The notes: generated by a model not told the origin, from the letters alone. A stretch of 64,000 nucleotides of DNA from Chryseobacterium viscerum (GCF_002899945.2 NZ_PPEG02000008.1:1-64000); one strand, 5' to 3'; shown: positions 8,561-16,707, counted from the stretch's first letter. A program made the numbers and translations.

Positions 8561-10180
8561 TTATTTCTTGATTAATTTGGCATTCGCTGTTTTATTGGTA
8601 TCCGTTTTTATCGTCACCAGATAAGCTCCCTGAATCAAAGTTTGGGTATTGATCTTAGTCACTCTGTTCTTGGTTTTTATACTTTGCAGCTGTCTTCCGC
8701 TCATATCATACAATAGAATATCAGCATCCTTGAAATCAAAGCCGATTTCTACGTAAGCATAATCAGAGACTGGGTTTGGATAGATCTTGATATCGTATTT
8801 TTCGATCAACTGGTCAACCTGTTTATCACCCAGTTTTACAATCTTCCAGTTCTCTTTTCCCAATTCTTCTGCACTGGTTCCGGCCAAAACAATCGAACCA
8901 TCTCTGTTGAGTTTTAAATCGGAAAGTCTTTCTTCTTTCTTTCTGGATTCTCCGATGATATGTTTTCTCCATTGTTCATTGCCATTTTGATCCAAGTACA
9001 GCATCCAGAAGGTTTCATCATCGGTTTGTATCCTTCCTTCAGCCTGAGTATAACCTCCCAACAATATTCCTTTTGTAAAGTCTTGATTCTTGGATCTTGC
9101 ATCCTGACTCTGAATTACACTCATTCCCATCAAAATATCACGGTTCTTGAAGTTGTAGGATTTCTGCCACTGCTCATCACCTCTTTCATTTAAAGATATC
9201 AACCATAAGTCTGTGCCTTCTTCAATGCCTACGGTTTTGTTTCCTGATCTTTCTGATCTGGATTCGCCACCAATGATGAAACCATTTGAAGTTAAAGCCA
9301 GTGTTCTGATATGATCATCCCCTTTCCCACCAAAGTTCTTTTCCCATTCTACTTTTCCGGTTTTATCGAGCTTTACAATCCAGTAGTCGCCTTCGCCGAA
9401 GTTATCCGTGGATTTTGCGATGCGGGATACGGGGTTCGTGGCAGTGGTTTCACTGGTTTTAGTTTCAGATCCCGAAACACGAACCTCGGAACTTCTGGAG
9501 TAGATTCCCAATAAAGCCCCACCATCTTTTGTTGGAATCATTTTCTCGACTTCGTCTAAGCCTTTTCCTCCTAAAATTAATTGTGAAAGTTCTTTTCCAT
9601 CCTTATCCAGTCTCGTGATCAAAACGTCTTTGGAACCGTAACCTCTTGCAGTATTCTGTACATTTCCGGCAACAAAGAATCCTAAATCGGTCGATTGAAT
9701 CACAGCTCTAGATTCTTCATCAGAAGAACTTCCCAACGTTTTCTGCCATAGTTCATCTCCGAATTCATTGATTCTAATCAACCAGATGTCTGATCCTCCT
9801 TTGGAATCCTCTTTTTTATCCAGCCCTTTTCCTGAATAGGAGGTTCCGGCTAAGAGAAATCCACCCTCCTGCGTGGTAACTGTAGCTGATAAATAATCAT
9901 GATTTTGTCCGGAAAAGTATTTTTCCCAGACTTCATTTCCTTGCTGGTTGAGTTTGACCAAATGGAAATCATAGCCATTGTTTTGTTTGCTTCCTGAAGT
10001 CTGCTGCTTATTGCTTTGAATAGAGCTTCCAGTAATAAGATACTGCTGGTCGATGGTTGTGGTGACCTGGCTTAGAAAATCCTGAGTAGAGGATTTGATA
10101 TCTTTCTGCCATACCACTTCCTGGGCAGAGATGCCCAAGACAGTGCATACAGTAAATGCACCGGTATAGAATTTTTTCAT
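8561..10180 (-). CDS. T9SS-sorted secreted protein with propeller-like repeats
   Basis: I take the ATG at 10180, which begins a proper signal peptide (MKKFYTG...GISAQ). The frame extends 27 codons further upstream, but that extension is not signal-like. About 70-residue repeats with motifs such as KLDKTGKVEWEKNFGGKGDD and LISLNERGDEQWQKS suggest a beta-propeller. The last 80 or so residues form a type A T9SS sorting domain (IKIYPNPVSDYAYV...LYDMSGRQL...GAYLVTIKTD...KLIKK). The protein is thus probably delivered to or through the outer membrane by the type IX system. As first gene of the YD/RHS operon it may anchor or deliver the following proteins; no enzymatic function is visible. Confidence 0.8.
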   Translation of the reverse strand: MKKFYTGAFTVCTVLGISAQEVVWQKDIKSSTQDFLSQVTTTIDQQYLITGSSIQSNKQQTSGSKQNNGYDFHLVKLNQQGNEVWEKYFSGQNHDYLSATVTTQEGGFLLAGTSYSGKGLDKKEDSKGGSDIWLIRINEFGDELWQKTLGSSSDEESRAVIQSTDLGFFVAGNVQNTARGYGSKDVLITRLDKDGKELSQLILGGKGLDEVEKMIPTKDGGALLGIYSRSSEVRVSGSETKTSETTATNPVSRIAKSTDNFGEGDYWIVKLDKTGKVEWEKNFGGKGDDHIRTLALTSNGFIIGGESRSERSGNKTVGIEEGTDLWLISLNERGDEQWQKSYNFKNRDILMGMSVIQSQDARSKNQDFTKGILLGGYTQAEGRIQTDDETFWMLYLDQNGNEQWRKHIIGESRKKEERLSDLKLNRDGSIVLAGTSAEELGKENWKIVKLGDKQVDQLIEKYDIKIYPNPVSDYAYVEIGFDFKDADILLYDMSGRQLQSIKTKNRVTKINTQTLIQGAYLVTIKTDTNKTANAKLIKK

Positions 10181-10495
10181 TCCTGTGTTGTTGTTTTCTG
10201 AGTTAGTAATTAGTTTATTGAACCCGTGTGAATTTAATAGTTTTTGAAATACGAAAATCAACTTAATGCAGTTTGCTGTAAATCATACTATTAATAATTA
10301 AATCTTCTTTATGATGGAGTAAAGTCTGCGTTATTCTGATGTAAAATTATCTCTATACAACGACAGAACTTCTCGTATAAAAATCTCACCAGAACTTTAA
10401 CCCCAATTACGATATTATATCATATAAAAAGCGATTACAAGTAAACAATAAAACCTTTATTTATTATTCCTCTACCTTTCCAGTATAAAAATAAA
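10181..10495. other. Intergenic region upstream of the RHS operon
   Basis: This 315-bp AT-rich stretch must hold the promoter of the leftward T9SS-YD-RHS operon. I could not find a convincing TTG/TAnnTTTG pair on the minus strand, and I see no open frame or repeat of note in it. Confidence 0.4.
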
Positions 10496-10525
10496 AAAGT
10501 ACCGTATCATCAGATACGGTACTTT
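10496..10525 (-). terminator. Strong hairpin terminator (minus strand)
   Basis: A perfect 13-bp stem (10496-10508 with 10513-10525) closes a 4-nt loop. On the minus strand it is followed by TTTTTTATTTTT, as in a rho-independent terminator. It lies about 135 bp beyond the ferritin-like gene and backs up the nearer terminator at 10601-10632, insulating the RHS operon from upstream transcription. Confidence 0.75.
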
Positions 10526-10600
10526 AAGTATGAATTCGGGTGAATTGAAGCAGTTGATTATGTGTTTTTTTAAGGCCTGACGAATGATCTTTTTTGAAAA

Positions 10601-10632
10601 GTCCATTTCCGGGGGCATCTCCGGAAATGGAC
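10601..10632 (-). terminator. Terminator of the ferritin-like gene pair
   Basis: A 12-bp perfect GC-containing stem (10601-10612 with 10621-10632) and an 8-nt loop lie about 28 bp after the ferritin-like stop. On the minus strand they are followed by TTTTCAAAAAA. Confidence 0.75.
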
Positions 10633-10660
10633 ACACCACTTTACATCATCCAAATCACAA

Positions 10661-11473
10661 CTAAACTATGAACAGGGAAGCGATAGTTTGTGCATCGCTA
10701 CCGCTTAAAACTTCGTCGTACGCTGCAGAACCTGCTGCTGCACCAAATAAAGTTGATGTATTGTAACCTGCCTGGTTTACATTGTCTTCTCCAGCATAAA
10801 CCGGATTGGTGGCTGAAGGCATGCTTCCCCCATCGGCAAGCTCAATCCATCCTTTATTAGCTCTCATTCTTCTTACCTGTGAAGCGTGTCTTGCTTCAAC
10901 GGAATGAATCTGTAAGGCAGCCTGAAGCACTACTTTATTGGACATGACGTTTCCGGCCTGTCCTTTATAAGCTCTTACTCCGGTATCTTCAAAAGCCTGA
11001 GCAAGAATAAGAAATTGATTATAACTTGTAAAAGGGGTGAAATTTCCGCCTGCTGTAAAATCGAAAGTAGGTTTATTCCCCGGAGTTGTTCCTAAAGAAG
11101 TGAGGGTACTTTTCAGGAAGCTGACATGAGCTGATTCATGTTTTGAGATCTGCATAAAGACAGTTCTGTCACCGTTGGGAATCAATCCCGGTGTAGATAA
11201 TCCTATGCTGTAATATTCATTTTCAAGGTATTCCAGTACCAATGCCAATTGTAAAGCATCTGTCAGCGTACTTTTTAGCGCAGCACTTGTTAATGTTTTT
11301 GTAGTTTCTGCTTTGGCAGGAGTAGCCATCAGCGCTCCCAAACCAAGCGGCACCGCTGCTGTAGCTGCTTTTTTTCCGAATAATGACATATTCGTAATGG
11401 TTTCCAGCCTTGAAGCTTCTGTTGTGAAAAACTTATCATAAGAAAGTTTATCCAGTAATCTAAGAATATTCAT
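10661..11473 (-). CDS. Ferritin-like domain protein (second of a pair)
   Basis: This 270-aa protein has a Ferritin_2-type four-helix fold. Acidic and His ligand positions are visible: LVLEYLENEYYS, SKHESAHVSFL, AFEDTGVRAY and HSVEARHASQV. The N-terminus carries a hydrophobic Ala-rich segment (about residues 33-54, ending TPAKAE), which looks like an export signal after a 30-residue leader. Proteins of this type are periplasmic or surface proteins of unknown exact role, usually linked to stress or desiccation. The gene is 24 bp downstream of the related gene at 11498, so the two form an operon. Iron binding is plausible from the residues but not proven. Confidence 0.85.
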   Translation of the reverse strand: MNILRLLDKLSYDKFFTTEASRLETITNMSLFGKKAATAAVPLGLGALMATPAKAETTKTLTSAALKSTLTDALQLALVLEYLENEYYSIGLSTPGLIPNGDRTVFMQISKHESAHVSFLKSTLTSLGTTPGNKPTFDFTAGGNFTPFTSYNQFLILAQAFEDTGVRAYKGQAGNVMSNKVVLQAALQIHSVEARHASQVRRMRANKGWIELADGGSMPSATNPVYAGEDNVNQAGYNTSTLFGAAAGSAAYDEVLSGSDAQTIASLFIV

Positions 11474-11497
11474 AATGTGAGTTTTTAAGGTGAATGA

Positions 11498-12208
11498 TTA
11501 GTTGATCCCTCTTTCTTTCCAGGTAAAAGGTGTTTTGATAAATGCTCCGGCAGCCATTACAATGTCTTTAGGCTCTTTAGCCAGATCAAGTCCGTTAGCA
11601 TCAATGACATCATCTCCTGAGAAGTCAGCAGATCCGGGATTGATTAGATTTCTGATTGCAGAAGCATGTCTTGCTTCCACTGAAACTATTTTACCGGCAA
11701 TGACAAGGTAAGCGGGATTGGTAATGTATTTTCCGGCACCATTATAGGCTGCTACCCCAGTATCTTCTAATGCTTTCGCAGTAGCCAGCACCGAGTTTCG
11801 GTCATTAAAATTCACATTAGGATATTGGAATTCCAGCTTAGGAAGCACATGATCTGTAGCTCCGCTTATCGCTGCTTTGAAAAAATCCCTGTGTATCACT
11901 TCATGATGATAGAGATCTGTAAAAACTTCTTTTTCAATGCTGGAAATTCCTGTGTAAAAATTATTCACCACTTTCGTATAGAAATCTGCTTCCAGCTGCT
12001 CAAGGGCGTAGGCATAATTTAAAACTCCTACATCTCCTGTTCCAAGATCATACTTGGATTCTTCTATAATCTGAAAATCATCATTGTCATCACAGCCTAT
12101 TAAAGTCAGACCTGCGACAGCCAATCCTACTCCACTTAGTTTTAAAAAGTTTCTTCTGCTGGTATCGAGAGTTACTCCCTGATTAGAAACCTGAATTGGT
12201 TTTTTCAT
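11498..12208 (-). CDS. Ferritin-like domain lipoprotein (first of a pair)
   Basis: This 236-aa protein has a twin-arginine-like leader (TSRRNFLKLSGVGLAVAGL) followed by LIGCDD, so it is probably a Tat-exported lipoprotein lipidated on that Cys. The body is a Ferritin_2 domain with the same ligand pattern as its downstream neighbour: YALEQLEADFYT, HHEVIHRDFF, ALEDTGVAAY and VSVEARHASAI. The two genes are 24 bp apart and are probably paralogues acting together in the envelope. They sit beside MsrB, fasciclin and an ECF sigma/anti-sigma pair, which suggests an oxidative or envelope stress role (inference). Confidence 0.85.
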   Translation of the reverse strand: MKKPIQVSNQGVTLDTSRRNFLKLSGVGLAVAGLTLIGCDDNDDFQIIEESKYDLGTGDVGVLNYAYALEQLEADFYTKVVNNFYTGISSIEKEVFTDLYHHEVIHRDFFKAAISGATDHVLPKLEFQYPNVNFNDRNSVLATAKALEDTGVAAYNGAGKYITNPAYLVIAGKIVSVEARHASAIRNLINPGSADFSGDDVIDANGLDLAKEPKDIVMAAGAFIKTPFTWKERGIN

Positions 12209-12248
12209 AATATTAATTTTTTAGTGTTAGGATAAATAAAAGAAAGAA

Positions 12249-12274
12249 AAACAGCATATTGAAATATGCTGTTT
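12249..12274 (-). terminator. Terminator after the fasciclin gene
   Basis: A perfect 11-bp stem (12249-12259 with 12264-12274) and a 4-nt loop lie 17 bp past the fasciclin stop. The minus-strand tail is TTTTCTTTCTTTT. This separates fasciclin from the ferritin pair unless read-through occurs. Confidence 0.75.
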
Positions 12275-12290
12275 GAAATCTTACAAATTG

Positions 12291-12860
12291 TTATGGCATT
12301 AAAACTGTATCTATTACATGGATAACCCCATTAGATTGGTTCACATCAGCAATGGTTACTTTTGCGCTGTTTCCTTTGGCATCTTTTATATAAAGATCTT
12401 TTCCTTTTGTCCAGAAAGTAAGCTCCTCACCCTGTACTGTTTTCATCATGCTTTTTCCGTTTCCTGCTTTTACAGCAGCCCATATATCTTTAGCACTGTA
12501 TTTTCCAGACAAAACATGATACGTTAATATGGAAGTAAGCATAGCTTTATTTTCCGGTTTTACAAGGTTTTCAACTGTTCCTTTCGGAAGTTTTGCAAAA
12601 GCAGCATCTGTAGGTGCCAACACTGTAAAAGGTCCTGCTCCCTGTAATGTTTCTACTAGACCGGCAGCTTTTACAGCAGCGACAAGAGTTTTATGATCCT
12701 TGGAGTTGACAGCATTTTCAATGATATTTTTAGAAGGATACATAGGAGCTCCTCCTACCATTACTGTTTTTTCTTTCATCGTTTGTGCAGTTACCTTTCC
12801 GCTGAAAGCAAATGATAAAGCTACCATTGCTAAAACTGTGATTTTTGATTGTGTGTTCAT
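12291..12860 (-). CDS. Secreted fasciclin-domain protein
   Basis: The 189-aa protein has a signal peptide (about residues 1-25, ending KVTAQ). One fasciclin (FAS1) domain spans roughly residues 47-188, with the H1/H2 motifs recognisable as GPFTVLAPTDAAFAKLP and SNGVIHVIDTVLMP. FAS1 domains mediate adhesion or protein-protein contacts at the cell surface. The gene stands alone between msrB and the ferritin pair with its own terminator. A 10-mer (TCATTTACGA on the plus strand, 12907-12916) in its upstream region recurs, with one mismatch, upstream of msrB and may be an ECF sigma recognition site. Confidence 0.9.
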   Translation of the reverse strand: MNTQSKITVLAMVALSFAFSGKVTAQTMKEKTVMVGGAPMYPSKNIIENAVNSKDHKTLVAAVKAAGLVETLQGAGPFTVLAPTDAAFAKLPKGTVENLVKPENKAMLTSILTYHVLSGKYSAKDIWAAVKAGNGKSMMKTVQGEELTFWTKGKDLYIKDAKGNSAKVTIADVNQSNGVIHVIDTVLMP

Positions 12861-12979
12861 TGTGTGATTATTTTTTAATTAATTATATTTAGTTGTGCTT
12901 TTAATGTCATTTACGAGGTTGGTTTTGTTTTAGATTGAAAAAAAGCAAAACTTATTTTAAAGTACTATAAATCAGCGTA

Positions 12980-13495
12980 TTATTTTTTACCAGGAACAAA
13001 TTCAAGACAGACAGAATTCATACAGAAACGTTTTCCTGTGGGTTTTGGGCCATCATCAAAAACATGTCCGAGATGAGAATCACATCTGCCACACAGAACC
13101 TCTGTACGTTCCATATGATAAGAAGTATCTTTTCTGTATTTGACACTGTTTTTACGAATAGGCTGATAAAAAGAAGGCCATCCGCAGGTGGTTGCAAATT
13201 TGGAAGTTGAAATAAATAGAGCATTTCCACAGACAGCGCAATAATAAGTGCCTTTTTCATCGAACTCATTATATTTCCCGGTAAAAGCCGTTTCTGTGGC
13301 TCCTTCTCTGGCAACCTGATAGAGTTCGGGTTTTAAAATTTTTTTCCATTCACTATTGCTTACTTTCAGCGTATTTTCTGCGGTGCGGGAGTAATAGGGA
13401 TTTTTAATTTTAAAAAGGTTGCTTTGTGCTTTGTAGGTCCCTAAGGATAGTGTAAAGCAAAAGGCAAGTATGGTTTTTGAAACTAATGTTTTCAT
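12980..13495 (-). CDS. msrB: Peptide-methionine (R)-S-oxide reductase, exported
   Basis: The 171-aa enzyme reduces methionine-R-sulfoxide in proteins. A signal peptide covers about residues 1-23. The MsrB fold carries both zinc-binding CxxC pairs (C86/C89 and C135/C138), the CGWPSF motif at 104-109, the HLGHVFDDGP motif, and the catalytic Cys158 in RFCMNS. With a signal peptide it should repair envelope proteins. It is divergent from the ECF sigma gene with a short shared intergenic region. The second conserved Cys (104) could serve as resolving residue. Confidence 0.93.
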   Translation of the reverse strand: MKTLVSKTILAFCFTLSLGTYKAQSNLFKIKNPYYSRTAENTLKVSNSEWKKILKPELYQVAREGATETAFTGKYNEFDEKGTYYCAVCGNALFISTSKFATTCGWPSFYQPIRKNSVKYRKDTSYHMERTEVLCGRCDSHLGHVFDDGPKPTGKRFCMNSVCLEFVPGKK

Positions 13496-13543
13496 ATTGA
13501 CTATTTTTTAATTATTTTCTTAAAATCATGTACGAAATAAAAG

Positions 13544-14155
13544 TTGATGCGGATTTTTTTGGGAATATGTTTTATTTTATTACATTTGGAAAGAAAAATA
13601 AACGCTATTAAAACAACCTATTCTGAAGAAGAACTTATCGTTTTACTAAAAGAAAAAAACGAAAATGGTTTTCATTATCTGTATGACCACTATTCTGGTG
13701 CGCTGTACGGGATTATTCTTCGAATCGTTCAGTCTAAAGAATATACAGAAGAAATTATTCAGGATGTTTTTGTTAAAATATGGAACTCTATTCATCAGTA
13801 CGATGCCTCTAAAGGGAGATTTTATACCTGGATGATCAATATTGCAAGGAATACAGCCATCGATTATTTAAAATCGAAAGCATTCCAGAATGAACTTAAA
13901 AACCAATCACTTCCCGATTTCGTATATAATACTGCAGAGCTTTCAACAACCAATAATTCTTCCGATTATATCGGATTCAATAATGTACTTGAAGGCCTTG
14001 AAGTAGACAAGCAGGAGCTTATAAATCTTGCTTATTATCAGGGATATACCCAACATGAAATATCCGAAAAACTGAAAATACCGCTGGGAACGGTAAAAAC
14101 GAAAATGCGTAATGCATTGATGAAATTAAAAGATTTGTTAAAAGATTATCAATAA
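13544..14155 (+). CDS. ECF-type RNA polymerase sigma factor
   Basis: This sigma-70 family protein has region 2 (FHYLYDHYSGALYGIILRIV...EIIQDVFVKIW, then GRFYTWMINIARNTAIDYLK) and region 4 (INLAYYQGYTQHEISEKLKIPLGTVKTKMRNALMKL). It precedes the RskA-type anti-sigma gene by one base, the standard sigma/anti-sigma layout. The open frame begins with ATG at 13544, but a perfect promoter lies inside its first codons, so the true start is further downstream. No in-frame ATG exists before region 2. Candidates are TTG at 13586 (inside the -7 box) or a rare ATA/ATT codon at 13598 or 13607. I give the frame limits and leave the start open. Confidence 0.88.
   Translation: MMRIFLGICFILLHLERKINAIKTTYSEEELIVLLKEKNENGFHYLYDHYSGALYGIILRIVQSKEYTEEIIQDVFVKIWNSIHQYDASKGRFYTWMINIARNTAIDYLKSKAFQNELKNQSLPDFVYNTAELSTTNNSSDYIGFNNVLEGLEVDKQELINLAYYQGYTQHEISEKLKIPLGTVKTKMRNALMKLKDLLKDYQ
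13559..13588 (+). promoter_or_regulatory. Bacteroidota-type promoter of the ECF sigma operon
   Basis: TTG at 13559-13561, a 19-bp spacer and TACATTTG at 13581-13588 match the Bacteroidota -33/-7 consensus (TTG, TAnnTTTG) exactly. Transcription should start near 13595, which rules out the ATG codons at 13544 and 13547 as translation starts. Confidence 0.7.
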
Positions 14156-14156
14156 A

Positions 14157-14981
14157 TTGAACACTAAAGAATACATATCATCCGGAATTATAGAATCTTA
14201 TATTCTAGGCCATGCTTCTCCTGAGGAAGCAGGGATTTTGGAGTGTGTGATGAAGAATAATGCTGAAGTAAAAACGGCTTTTGAAGAAGCACAAAAAACT
14301 TTGGAAAGTCTTGCTACAGCACAGGCTATAACACCTCCAAGAGATTTGAAATCTAAGATTTGGAACAAAATTCAACAGGAACAAATTGTTGAAGAAGTAT
14401 CTCCTATTCTTTCGGCGGATATTACTGAAGCAAAAGATCAGACAGAAATTAGCACAGACAGGCAGAATATTCAGGGAAATACCCATTGGAAAACCTATGC
14501 AATAGCGGCTTCCGTATTGTTCCTTGTGAGTGTTGCCGGAAATTTATTCTGGATGAATACTCAATCTGACAATCAAAAGGAAATGTCTCTGCTGGTTGCA
14601 GATCAACAGGCTAAGAATCGGGAAATGCAAAAAATGAATCAGAAGCTTGATATGTTCTCCAATCCTGATATGCAGATGGTGATGCTGAAAGGAGTAGAAA
14701 AGCATACGGATGCAAAAGCTATGGTTTTCTGGGATAAAAAAACAAAAGAAGTCTATCTGAATGCAGAAAAGCTTCCTAAAGCTCCTACTGGAATGCAGTA
14801 TCAGCTTTGGGCTATTGAAGATGGAAAACCGGTAAGTGCAGGAATGTACACTGAGGATAAAGACAGTAGGATTGCTTTGGCCAGTATATCAAAAGCTCAG
14901 GCTTTTGCAATTACTCTTGAAAAAGAAGGCGGAAGTACAGTACCTACTATGGAAAATATGTTTGTAATGGGTGGAATTTAA
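14157..14981 (+). CDS. RskA-type anti-sigma factor
   Basis: The 274-aa protein begins with a short anti-sigma N-terminal segment (ESYILGHASPEEAGILECVM). One membrane helix lies at about residues 113-132 (YAIAASVLFLVSVAGNLFW). The periplasmic RskA C-terminal domain follows (AMVFWDKKTKEVYLNAEKLP, QYQLWAIEDGKPVSAGMY, FAITLEKEGGSTVP). It should hold the upstream sigma factor at the membrane until a signal triggers its release. The predicted start is TTG, one base after the sigma stop, so translation is probably coupled. The last codons form half of the terminator hairpin. Confidence 0.88.
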   Translation: MNTKEYISSGIIESYILGHASPEEAGILECVMKNNAEVKTAFEEAQKTLESLATAQAITPPRDLKSKIWNKIQQEQIVEEVSPILSADITEAKDQTEISTDRQNIQGNTHWKTYAIAASVLFLVSVAGNLFWMNTQSDNQKEMSLLVADQQAKNREMQKMNQKLDMFSNPDMQMVMLKGVEKHTDAKAMVFWDKKTKEVYLNAEKLPKAPTGMQYQLWAIEDGKPVSAGMYTEDKDSRIALASISKAQAFAITLEKEGGSTVPTMENMFVMGGI

Positions 14982-14992
14982 TTCCACCCATT
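14966..14992 (+). terminator. Terminator overlapping the end of the anti-sigma gene
   Basis: A near-perfect palindrome (arms 14966-14978 and 14980-14992) spans the last codons and stop of the anti-sigma gene. It is followed by TTTAATTTG and should end the sigma operon. Confidence 0.7.
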
Positions 14993-15019
14993 TTAATTTG
15001 TTATAGATCGCAAGACTGT

Positions 15020-15205
15020 TCAGAACAACTGCAAAGCAATCAGATAGAAGAATTCAATAACAGTCATACCAACAATCCAAAACGGAATCAGTTTGCCCAG
15101 AATCAACTGCCGTTTCTTCATAGGAGTCACATTGATTGGCTCAATGGTTCCTATTTCTCTTTTACATTGGTTAATATAAAATAAAGCAGAGTGAATTTTA
15201 TTCAC
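15020..15205 (-). pseudogene. Remnant of an ABC-2 type permease gene
   Basis: The 61-codon frame contains CKREIGTIEPINVTPMKKRQ followed by LILGKLIPFWIVGM. This is the conserved segment of ABC-2 permeases (YhhJ/DrrB type; usual form EKGTIEQINVTPI...LGKLIPF). Similarity covers roughly residues 12-47 (15067-15172). The first 11 codons run through the alkaline phosphatase terminator and are not homologous. A full permease has about 370 residues, so this is a short internal fragment. Neither the ATPase partner nor the rest of the permease is nearby. Confidence 0.65.
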
Positions 15206-15212
15206 TCTGCTT
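15184..15212 (-). terminator. Terminator of the alkaline phosphatase gene
   Basis: A perfect 12-bp stem (15184-15195 with 15201-15212) and a 5-nt loop lie about 50 bp after the phosphatase stop. The minus-strand tail is ATTTTATATTAA. Confidence 0.65.
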
Positions 15213-15262
15213 CCTCAACCTGTTAAAAATGTAAAATATGAATATGAAAAATATTGTGTCGT

Positions 15263-16660
15263 TTATATTGGAGATGCCTTCAGCATCAAATCATGCAAAT
15301 CTGTATTTTTAATAAAGGGTTGTAAAAGTTCATTTCCAGGACCATAGGCTACTACTTCCACATAATCTCCGGAGTGATCCATACTGATCCATCCTACAGA
15401 ATTTCTGCTTTTCTGTATTTCTGAATAGAGTTTGAAAGGCAGTTTTTTATAATTATACAACCCAGCATCCTCTTTTTCAAGTCCGTTATAAAAGCTCATC
15501 AGATGCCTGGCTTCATCATCATTCAGAATAATTTTATTGCCCTCATAAATCCAGTCTTTAATATCTTTCATCGAATACTCTTTTTGAATCTTGTTCAGAA
15601 TATATTCATTGGTGTATTGATACTCTGAAATGCTGTTAAAATTCTTGGTTGCATCGTTTCCGTAGATGGTTCCCGGATTGGCATTTCCATGATCTGTTGT
15701 GATGATTACCAGAGTATTTCCATCTTTTTCTGCAAAATCCATTACCGCTTTTACGGCTTCATCAAATGCCAGCTGATCATGGATGAGTGCGGCTACATCA
15801 TTAGCATGCGCAGACCAGTCTACTTTTCCACCTTCTACCTGAAGAACAAAACCATTGGGGTGTTCTTTCATCTGATCGATGGCCGTTTTTGCCATTTCGG
15901 CAAGAGTGGGTGTGTTTTTGTATTCCGAAAGATGAGCTCTGTCAATACTATAAGGTAAAGCACCTGCATTAAAAATTCCTAAGAGCTTCTCCCCTTTTTT
16001 GATTTCTTTCAAGTCATTTTGTGTCTTCAGAACTCTGTATCCTTTTTTACTGTAGACGGAATAAAGGTCTTTTTTGTCTTCTCTTTTTGCAGGATTAAAG
16101 AATTCATCTCCACCTCCTAACAAAACATCCAGTTCAAGTTCGGCATACATTTCTGCTATTTGAGGTTCTGCATTTCTTTTGGCTGAATTTATACAGAAAC
16201 CTGCAGGAGTGGCATGGGTAATGGTTACAGTAGTCACGCAGCCTACTTTTTTCCCTGCTTTTTTATATTTCTGCCATATGGGAAGGTGCTTTTCGCCATT
16301 GGCTCCCATGTTCAGAACTCCGTTTTTAACTCTTATTCCACCACCGAAAGCTGAACTCGCCGCCGCAGAATCTGTGACAATAGAGCTGGCTGAGGCTGTA
16401 TCCATCAGAGCACGGGTCACTTTTTTCTCCTGATACAGATTCATCCAGTTACTTCCTTTTCCCAAAATATTACGGGAATACAAATCTGCCATAGAGAGGG
16501 TCCCGAGACTCATCCCGTCACTTACCATAAAGATGATATTCTTTGCTTTTCCGGCATGCGGTTTTTCAATATTCCTCCCAAAACTCCAGAGATCTGATGG
16601 TGATAAGGTCAATAACCCTGAAAGTAATGCTGAACCTTTTAGAAATTTTCTTCTGTCCAT
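15263..16660 (-). CDS. Alkaline phosphatase, Tat-exported
   Basis: This 465-aa enzyme belongs to the PhoA family of metal-dependent phosphomonoesterases. The N-terminus MDRRKFLKGSALLSGLLTL is a twin-arginine signal. Asp48 in FMVSDGMSLG is the usual metal ligand and Ser98 in IVTDSAAASSAFG the nucleophile. TITHATPAGF, QVEGGKVDWSAHAND and IITTDHGNANPG give the remaining metal ligands. These enzymes use two zinc ions and one magnesium. A Zur-box-like motif lies 48 bp upstream of the start (16708-16721), so expression may respond to zinc as well as, or instead of, phosphate. It is a single-gene unit with its own terminator. Confidence 0.92.
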   Translation of the reverse strand: MDRRKFLKGSALLSGLLTLSPSDLWSFGRNIEKPHAGKAKNIIFMVSDGMSLGTLSMADLYSRNILGKGSNWMNLYQEKKVTRALMDTASASSIVTDSAAASSAFGGGIRVKNGVLNMGANGEKHLPIWQKYKKAGKKVGCVTTVTITHATPAGFCINSAKRNAEPQIAEMYAELELDVLLGGGDEFFNPAKREDKKDLYSVYSKKGYRVLKTQNDLKEIKKGEKLLGIFNAGALPYSIDRAHLSEYKNTPTLAEMAKTAIDQMKEHPNGFVLQVEGGKVDWSAHANDVAALIHDQLAFDEAVKAVMDFAEKDGNTLVIITTDHGNANPGTIYGNDATKNFNSISEYQYTNEYILNKIQKEYSMKDIKDWIYEGNKIILNDDEARHLMSFYNGLEKEDAGLYNYKKLPFKLYSEIQKSRNSVGWISMDHSGDYVEVVAYGPGNELLQPFIKNTDLHDLMLKASPI

Positions 16661-16707
16661 ATTGCTGTAAAAATAATGCTGTAAGGTATGCTATTTAGAT
16701 TTTTATC

